A stretch of DNA of 47,920 bases from Hyphomicrobiales bacterium (lineage in GTDB: Bacteria > Pseudomonadota > Alphaproteobacteria > Rhizobiales > Beijerinckiaceae). The notes under the pieces were generated by a model, which was given only the letters and a program-made list of their open reading frames with translations, searched no databases and had not been told where the DNA came from. Each line of letters opens with the position of its first letter. Position 1 is the first letter of the stretch. The stretch lies in the NCBI GenBank assembly GCA_028868735.1, contig JAGWTW010000016.1, positions 1 through 47,920 of the forward strand, read 5' to 3'. A program made the position numbers and the translations under genes. This document shows positions 43,076 through 47,920 of this stretch, one piece after another.

Positions 43076-43456
43076 TCACCAGCCCCGGTAGTAGCGCGGC
43101 GGCCCGTAATAGAAGCCGTTGTCCCAGCCCCTGTAGTTGTCCCAGCCCCTGTAATTGTGGTGATGGTGATGGTGATGATGGTGGTGGTGGTGATAGCGCG
43201 GCGGATAGACGTAATAGCCGTAGGGCGCGCCGTAATAGTACTGCGCGAGCTGCACGCGAGCTTGCGCCTGCGTGGCCTCGCGGGCAGCGCTTTCCTCGAG
43301 CAGCGCGCCGGCGTTGGCGACGGGCTGCAGAAGCTCCGCATAGGAGGCGGGCGACATCGCATCGTCCAGGGTTTTCGCCTGCGCGGCGGACGTTCCCGAG
43401 GCGGCGATCGGCAAGGTCGATATCGCGCCGAGAAGCGTGACGATCTTCTTGTCCAT
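43076..43456 (-). CDS. Exported His-rich protein with polyhistidine tract
   Basis: A 126-residue protein with a probable signal peptide (MDKKIVTLLGAISTLPIAASGTSAAQA, residues 1-27). A helical middle part (TLDDAMSPASYAELLQPVANAGALLEESAAREATQAQAR) follows, then QYYYGAPYGYYVYPPRY, twelve consecutive His (encoded by 43157-43192), and a YRGWDN repeat with an ending YYGPPRYYRGW. The tract could bind Ni, Zn or Cu in the periplasm, and the Tyr/Gly/Trp-rich parts resemble low-complexity surface proteins. The start has AAGGAG just upstream. No family is recognised. Confidence 0.75.
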   Translation of the reverse strand: MDKKIVTLLGAISTLPIAASGTSAAQAKTLDDAMSPASYAELLQPVANAGALLEESAAREATQAQARVQLAQYYYGAPYGYYVYPPRYHHHHHHHHHHHHNYRGWDNYRGWDNGFYYGPPRYYRGW

Positions 43457-43643
43457 GGTTTGCTCCTTTCCGGGGCGACGCACAGGCGCAGCCTGGCGCC
43501 GGCGGTCGACGCTGTTCCAGCGTGTGCGATCAATGTGGCGCCGTGACGCCTGTCGTATGGTGGCGCCGTGACGACTGTCGCATGGTCGGGCGCCGCGCAT
43601 GAACGCATGCTGAATGCGGGGCGCGATCGCGATGACAAGCGAA

Positions 43644-43666
43644 ATGGCCGGGCAAAGCCCGGCCAT
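43644..43666 (-). terminator. Terminator of nrdJ
   Basis: ATGGCCGGGC-AAA-GCCCGGCCAT is a perfect 10-bp stem with a 3-base loop (43644-43666), 35 bases after the nrdJ stop in its direction. TTTCGCTTG follows, giving a short U stretch, so it is a plausible Rho-independent terminator. Confidence 0.65.
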
Positions 43667-43701
43667 CTGTTGAGATACAGTTCTCTATTCGCAGCAACGC
43701 C

Positions 43702-46700
43702 TCAGCTGCACCCCGTCGTGCTTCCGCACGTGTCGCACTTCAAACACGTGCCGTTGCGCACGAGCGTGAAGTTCGCGCATTCCGGGCAGGCTTCGCCGAC
43801 ATAGCCCTTCATCCGCGCTTCCGCGCGCTTTTCCGCGATCACGTCGGCTTCGCTGGGCTGGGACCAGCCGAGCTTGTCGAGATCGCGGGCGACGTCGGCG
43901 ACTTCGTGTTCGAGGTCGGGCTTCAGCGCAGTGGCGCCGTCGGTCGCGAGCGCGGTTGCGGCGGGCGCGCCGTGATGCGGCGCCTGCGCGCCCGCGCCGC
44001 CCGTCACCAGCATCAGCCGGTCCGTCTTCGACCGCACGAGCCCGCGCGAGACGAAGGAGGGCGCCGCGTGCTTCTCGCCTTCGGGCGGACGGCCTTCGTC
44101 CTGGCCCTTGCCCATCGCCGTATAGCCGATGTCCTCGGGCGAGACATGCGCGAGGTCGTTGCGCTGCAGGTAGGAAATGGCGAGTTCGCGGAACACGTAG
44201 TCGAGGATCGACGTGGCGTTCTTGATCGCGTCATTGCCCTGCACGAAGCCCGCCGGCTCGAAACGCGTGAAGGTGAAGGCGTCGACATATTCTTCGAGCG
44301 GTACGCCGTATTGCAGGCCGAGCGAGATGGCGATGGCGAAATTGTTCATCAGCGAGCGGAAGGCGGCGCCTTCCTTGTGCATGTCGATGAAGATCTCGCC
44401 GAGACGCCCGTCGCCATATTCGCCGGTGCGCAGATAGACCTTGTGGCCGCCGACGATCGCCTTTTGCGTGTAACCCTTGCGGCGATCCGGGAGCTTTTCG
44501 CGTTCGCGAAGAACCTGGACGCGTTCGATCACGCGCTCCACGATCTTCTCGGCGACCGCGGCGGCGCGCGCGGGCGCGTTGGAGGCGATGATGTCGGCGA
44601 TGGCGTCCTCGGCCTCGTCGCCGTCATCCTCGATCAACTGCGCGTTGAGCGGTTGCGAAAGTTTCGAGCCGTCGCGGTAGAGCGCGTTCGCCTTCAGCGC
44701 GAGACGCCAGGACAGCATGTAGCTCTCCTTGCAATCCTCCACCGTCGCGTCGTTCGGCATGTTGATGGTCTTGGAGATCGCGCCGGAAATGAAGGGCTGC
44801 GCGGCCGCCATCATGCGGATGTGGCTCTCGACCGACAGATAGCGCTTGCCCGTACGACCACAGGGATTGGCGCAGTCGAACACGGCAAGATGTTCGGCCT
44901 TCAGGAAGGGCGCGCCTTCGAGCGTCATCGCGCCGCAGACGTGGATGTTGGCGGCTTCGATGTCGGCTTTCGAGAAGCCGAGGTGCTGGAGCAGGTCGAA
45001 GGAGGGATCCTCCAGCTTCTCCGGCGATACGCCGAGCTTCTCGACCAGGAAGTCCGCGCCGAGCGAGAATTTGTTGAAGACGAACTTGATGTCGAAGGCC
45101 GACGCCAGCGAGGCCTCGATCGTCGCGATCTTCTCCTCGGTGAAGCCCTTCGCGCGCAACGTGCCGTGGTTGATCGCAGGCGCGTTCGTCAGCGAGGCGT
45201 GGCCGACGGCGTAGGCCTCGATCTCGGCGATCTGGCTTTCGGGATAGCCCAGCGTGCGCAACGCTTCGGGCACCGCGCGGTTGATGATCTTGAAATAGCC
45301 GCCGCCGGCGAGCTTCTTGAACTTGACCAGCGCGAAGTCCGGCTCGATGCCCGTCGTGTCGCAATCCATGACGAGGCCGATCGTGCCCGTCGGCGCGACC
45401 ACCGAAACCTGCGCGTTGCGGAAACCGTGCGTCTCGCCGAGCGCGAGCGCCTCGTCCCACGCAGCCTTCGCGCGCGAGACGAAATCCACTTGCGGGCAGG
45501 AGGCGTGGTCGAGCGGCACCGGCGCGATCGAGAGCTTCTCGTAACCGAACGCCTCGCCATGCGCGGCGCGGCGATGGTTGCGGATGACGCGCAGCATGTG
45601 GTCGGCGTTGCGCTTGTAGTCGGGGAAGGGACCGAGCTCCTTCGCCATTTCGGCCGAGGTCTTGTAGCAGACGCCGGTCATGATGGCCGAGAGCGCGCCG
45701 CAGATCGCACGGCCTTCCGCCGAATCGTAGGAGACGCCCGACGACATGAGATAGCCGCCGACATTGGCGTAGCCGAGGCCGAGCGTGCGGTAGTCGTAGG
45801 AAAGTTTCGCGATCTCCTTCGACGGGAATTGCGCCATCAGCACCGAGATTTCGAGCACGATGGTCCACAGCCGCACGGCGTGTTCGTAACGCGCGACGTC
45901 GAAGCGGTTGGTCGCCGGATCGCGGAACGTCAGCAGGTTCAGCGAGGCGAGATTGCAGGCCGTGTCGTCGAGGAACATGTATTCCGAACACGGATTGGAT
46001 GCGACGATCGGGCCGGCGGCCGGGCAGGTGTGCCAGTCGTTGATTGTCGTGTGGAACTGGATGCCGGGATCGGCCGAGGCCCAGGCGGAATAACCGACCT
46101 TCTCCCACAGCTCGCGCGCGTTCAGGACCTTGTGCGTCTTGCCGTCGAGCCGCCGCGTCAGCCGCCACTCGCCGTCTTTCTCGACCGCATTGAGGAAGTC
46201 GTCGGTCACGCGCACGGAATTGTTGGAGTTCTGACCGGCGACGGTCAGATAGGCTTCCGAATCCCAGTCGGTGTTGTAGGTGTCGAACTCGATGTCCTTG
46301 TAGCCCTGGCGCGCGAACTGCACGACGCGCTTGATGTAGCTGTCCGGCACATCGGCGCGGCGCGCCAGACGAATCTCGCGCTTCAGCGCCGGGTTCTTCT
46401 CCGGATTGAAGCAATCGTCGCCCGAGCCCTCGCAATTCACGGCCGCGCGCATGACGGCCTTCATGTGTTTCTTGACGATCTTGGAGCCGGCGACGAGGGC
46501 GGCGACCTTCTCTTCTTCCTTCACCTTCCAGTCGATGAAGTCCTCGATGTCGGGATGGTCGATGTCGACGACGACCATCTTCGCCGCGCGACGCGTGGTG
46601 CCGCCCGACTTGATCGCGCCCGCCGCGCGGTCGCCGATCTTGAGGAAGGACATGAGGCCGGACGAACGGCCGCCGCCCGAGAGTTTCTCGTTCTCGCCGC

Positions 46701-47415
46701 GCAGTTTCGAGAAATTCGTGCCCGTGCCCGAACCGTATTTGAACAGGCGCGCCTCGCGCACCCACAGGTCCATGATGCCGCCCTCGTTCACGAGATCGTC
46801 GGCGACCGACTGGATGAAGCAGGCGTGCGGCTGCGGGTGCTCGTAGGAGGATTTGGACTTCGTCAGCTTGCCCGTCTGGAAGTCGACGTAATAATGGCCC
46901 TGGCTCGGACCGTCGATGCCATAGGCCCAGTGCAGGCCGGTGTTGAACCATTGCGGCGAATTGGGCGCGGCCACCTGCGCCGCGAGCATGTAGCGCAATT
47001 CGTCGTAGAAGGCTTGCGCGTCCGCTTCGCCGTCGAAATACTTGCCCTTCCAGCCCCAGTAGGTCCACGCGCCGGCGAGCCGGTCGAACACCTGGCTCGC
47101 GGTCTTCTCGGAGCCGTAGCGCTCGGCGGCGGGCAGGGCGGAAAGCGCGGCTTCGTCAGCGACCGAGCGCCACAGGAAGGAGGGAACTGCGTTCTCCTCG
47201 ACCTTCTTCAGGCGCGCGGGAACGCCGGCCTTGCGGAAATATTTCTGGGCGAGCACGTCGGCCGCGACCTGGCTCCAGCCGGCCGGCACCTCGATGCCGT
47301 CGAGCGAAAACACGATGGAGCCGTCGGGATTCTTGATCTCGCTCTTGGTCGTGCGGAATTCCAGCGCCGCGTAAGGGGAGCGTCCCGCCTCTGTGTATCT
47401 TCTTTCGATCCGCAT
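43702..47415 (-). CDS. nrdJ: Class II (adenosylcobalamin-dependent) ribonucleotide reductase
   Basis: A 1237-residue oxygen-independent ribonucleotide reductase, which supplies dNTPs using adenosylcobalamin. The N-terminal [31 protein letters not shown], the [15 protein letters not shown] region, and [22 protein letters not shown] with the finger-loop Cys are visible; ALMVAPTGTI-type residues appear as [24 protein letters not shown]. The very C-terminus is a zinc ribbon, [25 protein letters not shown]. The length fits the large alphaproteobacterial form. It is transcribed from a promoter in the 460-base upstream gap, next to two NrdR-like boxes, and requires a B12 supply. Confidence 0.96.
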   Translation of the reverse strand: MRIERRYTEAGRSPYAALEFRTTKSEIKNPDGSIVFSLDGIEVPAGWSQVAADVLAQKYFRKAGVPARLKKVEENAVPSFLWRSVADEAALSALPAAERYGSEKTASQVFDRLAGAWTYWGWKGKYFDGEADAQAFYDELRYMLAAQVAAPNSPQWFNTGLHWAYGIDGPSQGHYYVDFQTGKLTKSKSSYEHPQPHACFIQSVADDLVNEGGIMDLWVREARLFKYGSGTGTNFSKLRGENEKLSGGGRSSGLMSFLKIGDRAAGAIKSGGTTRRAAKMVVVDIDHPDIEDFIDWKVKEEEKVAALVAGSKIVKKHMKAVMRAAVNCEGSGDDCFNPEKNPALKREIRLARRADVPDSYIKRVVQFARQGYKDIEFDTYNTDWDSEAYLTVAGQNSNNSVRVTDDFLNAVEKDGEWRLTRRLDGKTHKVLNARELWEKVGYSAWASADPGIQFHTTINDWHTCPAAGPIVASNPCSEYMFLDDTACNLASLNLLTFRDPATNRFDVARYEHAVRLWTIVLEISVLMAQFPSKEIAKLSYDYRTLGLGYANVGGYLMSSGVSYDSAEGRAICGALSAIMTGVCYKTSAEMAKELGPFPDYKRNADHMLRVIRNHRRAAHGEAFGYEKLSIAPVPLDHASCPQVDFVSRAKAAWDEALALGETHGFRNAQVSVVAPTGTIGLVMDCDTTGIEPDFALVKFKKLAGGGYFKIINRAVPEALRTLGYPESQIAEIEAYAVGHASLTNAPAINHGTLRAKGFTEEKIATIEASLASAFDIKFVFNKFSLGADFLVEKLGVSPEKLEDPSFDLLQHLGFSKADIEAANIHVCGAMTLEGAPFLKAEHLAVFDCANPCGRTGKRYLSVESHIRMMAAAQPFISGAISKTINMPNDATVEDCKESYMLSWRLALKANALYRDGSKLSQPLNAQLIEDDGDEAEDAIADIIASNAPARAAAVAEKIVERVIERVQVLREREKLPDRRKGYTQKAIVGGHKVYLRTGEYGDGRLGEIFIDMHKEGAAFRSLMNNFAIAISLGLQYGVPLEEYVDAFTFTRFEPAGFVQGNDAIKNATSILDYVFRELAISYLQRNDLAHVSPEDIGYTAMGKGQDEGRPPEGEKHAAPSFVSRGLVRSKTDRLMLVTGGAGAQAPHHGAPAATALATDGATALKPDLEHEVADVARDLDKLGWSQPSEADVIAEKRAEARMKGYVGEACPECANFTLVRNGTCLKCDTCGSTTGCS

Positions 47416-47598
47416 CTTCGATCCCCTTTGACGCAGACGTTTCTGCGCCGGCTGCTGTCCAGCCCTGCCAAAACCCTGTTGGACGCCCTGTCGAAAACCG
47501 CCCGGCCCTTTGACGGACCTGTTGGACGAGCCACGCAGAGACCGACCGAGGGCGAAACGCCGCCGCCCCTCCGCCGGTCCGAGCGCGATTGAGTCGAG

Positions 47599-47626
47599 AC
47601 TATGGCGAGTCGTCGGGGTGCGTCAA
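47599..47626 (-). promoter_or_regulatory. Probable sigma-70 promoter of nrdJ
   Basis: On the minus strand TTGACG (complement of 47621-47626) is followed after 16 bases by CATAGT (complement of 47599-47604), close to TTGACA and TATAAT. The nrdJ ATG lies 184 bases downstream of the -10. The -35 element lies inside the distal NrdR-like box. Confidence 0.6.
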
Positions 47627-47636
47627 GATTTTGTAG
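47621..47636. promoter_or_regulatory. NrdR-box-like site 1 (overlaps nrdJ -35)
   Basis: CGTCAAGATTTTGTAG aligns to the 16-bp NrdR consensus acaCwAtATaTwGtgt with all six most conserved positions present (C4, A6, A8, T9, T11, G13) and nine matches overall. It contains the nrdJ -35 element and lies 31 bp from site 2. Confidence 0.6.
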
Positions 47637-47651
47637 GGCGTGTGACGCCTT

Positions 47652-47667
47652 CCGCAAGATATAGTGC
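47652..47667. promoter_or_regulatory. NrdR-box-like site 2
   Basis: CCGCAAGATATAGTGC matches 12 of 16 positions of the NrdR box consensus, including all six most conserved ones. Its start is exactly 31 bp from that of site 1, the usual spacing of tandem NrdR boxes, which puts both on the same face of the helix. NrdR, an ATP/dATP-sensing repressor, would therefore control nrdJ. Confidence 0.7.
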
Positions 47668-47875
47668 GAAAGGTGTGGATTGTGGGGAAATTTTTAAGGA
47701 AGAGGAGTCCAGCGTCCGGCGTCTCGGCAGATTCGGCAAGGGGCAAAACGCCGCGATCCCCGCAATCCCCCGGGCGGCGGCGCGGGCGCGGCCGCAGGGA
47801 TTGACATAAGTCCGTTGCGCGGCGCGGAAACATGCGGCATAGCGGGGGCGTTCGAAGGCCGAAGGGTTCCCGCAT

Positions 47876-47920
47876 ATGATCTGGCTGCAGCGCTTTTTCA
47901 CCTGGTGGCAGGGCGGCACC
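47876..47920 (+). CDS. NDUFA12-like NADH:ubiquinone oxidoreductase accessory subunit (partial)
   Basis: Only the first 15 codons are in the window. The product begins MIWLQRFFTWWQGGT, which matches the conserved N-terminus of alphaproteobacterial NDUFA12-family subunits (FFTWWNGxT). AAGGG seven to eight bases upstream is a fair ribosome binding site. Complex I of alphaproteobacteria shares this accessory subunit with mitochondria. The rest of the gene lies beyond the window, so this rests on a short match. Confidence 0.55.
   Translation, partial: MIWLQRFFTWWQGGT

Larger units (their letters stand above)
47416..47875. other. 460-base intergenic region between nrdJ and the NDUFA12-like gene
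   Basis: This gap between divergent nrdJ and the NDUFA12-like gene contains a 200-base nrdJ leader, a good sigma-70 promoter for nrdJ and two NrdR-like boxes (all listed separately). No coding frame in it looks real, and I see no cobalamin riboswitch (no B12-box-like sequence or multi-stem leader). Confidence 0.6.

Noticed and set aside
43906..47592. A 1228-codon open frame on the strand opposite nrdJ
   Set aside because: It is Arg/Ala/Asp-rich without domains and mirrors the third-position G/C bias of nrdJ, which removes stops from the antisense frame. nrdJ has clear catalytic motifs.
47416..47620. Cobalamin riboswitch in the nrdJ leader
   Set aside because: No B12-box sequence or compatible multi-stem fold was seen in the 200-base leader; control by NrdR fits better.
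1..47920. CRISPR arrays or insertion sequences
   Set aside because: No regularly spaced direct repeats, transposase frame or paired terminal repeats with target duplication were seen anywhere in the window.

Overview
The window is a high-GC stretch of a Gram-negative chromosome, most likely an alphaproteobacterium of the order Hyphomicrobiales (Rhizobiales). This rests on several things: the DUF177-plsX-fabH-ihfA-merR gene order, a ubiquinol-cytochrome c chaperone (CBP3) homologue, an NDUFA12-type complex I accessory subunit, a class II (B12-dependent) ribonucleotide reductase with a C-terminal zinc ribbon, and a CTCTCCCC/GGGGAGAG palindromic intergenic element of a style common in that order. 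The genus cannot be told from the sequence. No phage, plasmid, IS or CRISPR structure was seen; this is mainly core and housekeeping chromosome plus one exopolysaccharide locus.

Layout. 1-3.0 kb: a secreted alpha/beta hydrolase, a PAP2 phosphatase, and a MOSC-BamE pair. 3.1-7.6 kb: CBP3 chaperone, DUF177, plsX, fabH, ihfA and a MerR regulator (fatty acid/phospholipid initiation plus a nucleoid protein), followed by tRNA-Pro(GGG). 7.7-10.5 kb: two small unknown proteins, an aldose epimerase-like protein and folD. 10.5-14.0 kb: a Crp/Fnr regulator abutting a polyamine-type ABC transporter (ATPase plus two permeases, no binding protein). 14.0-18.3 kb, minus strand: MBL-fold hydrolase, AsmA-like protein, and both subunits of a 3-oxoacid CoA-transferase. 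18.4-22.7 kb: an RND efflux pump with its membrane fusion protein. 22.8-35.1 kb: DUF423, then an exopolysaccharide locus (acyltransferase, O-antigen ligase/polymerase-like protein, secreted beta-propeller-like protein, priming glycosylphosphotransferase, GT4 glycosyltransferase, Wza-like export lipoprotein, Wzc-like protein with a degenerate kinase domain, FemAB/CelD-type acetyltransferase, polysaccharide deacetylase). 35.2-38.6 kb: a tiny lipoprotein, DUF2842, heme A synthase, DUF333, DUF1272 and O-acetylhomoserine sulfhydrylase. 38.7-43.5 kb: a GGDEF-EAL protein, an exported peroxiredoxin, a glycine-zipper lipoprotein, a YidB-like protein, a small membrane protein and a His-rich exported protein. 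43.7-47.9 kb: nrdJ and the first codons of an NDUFA12-like gene.

The clearest regulatory signals are two NrdR-box-like sites 31 bp apart in front of nrdJ, one covering a good -35 element, and a three-fold CTCGTT/AACGAG arrangement between the divergent wza- and wzc-like genes. Other points of interest are the polyhistidine exported protein, the pseudo-kinase form of the Wzc homologue, the secreted propeller-like protein translationally overlapping the EPS priming enzyme, and a 17-bp perfect hairpin after metY. I did not find a clearly new multi-gene system; the unusual features are individual genes and regulatory sites.
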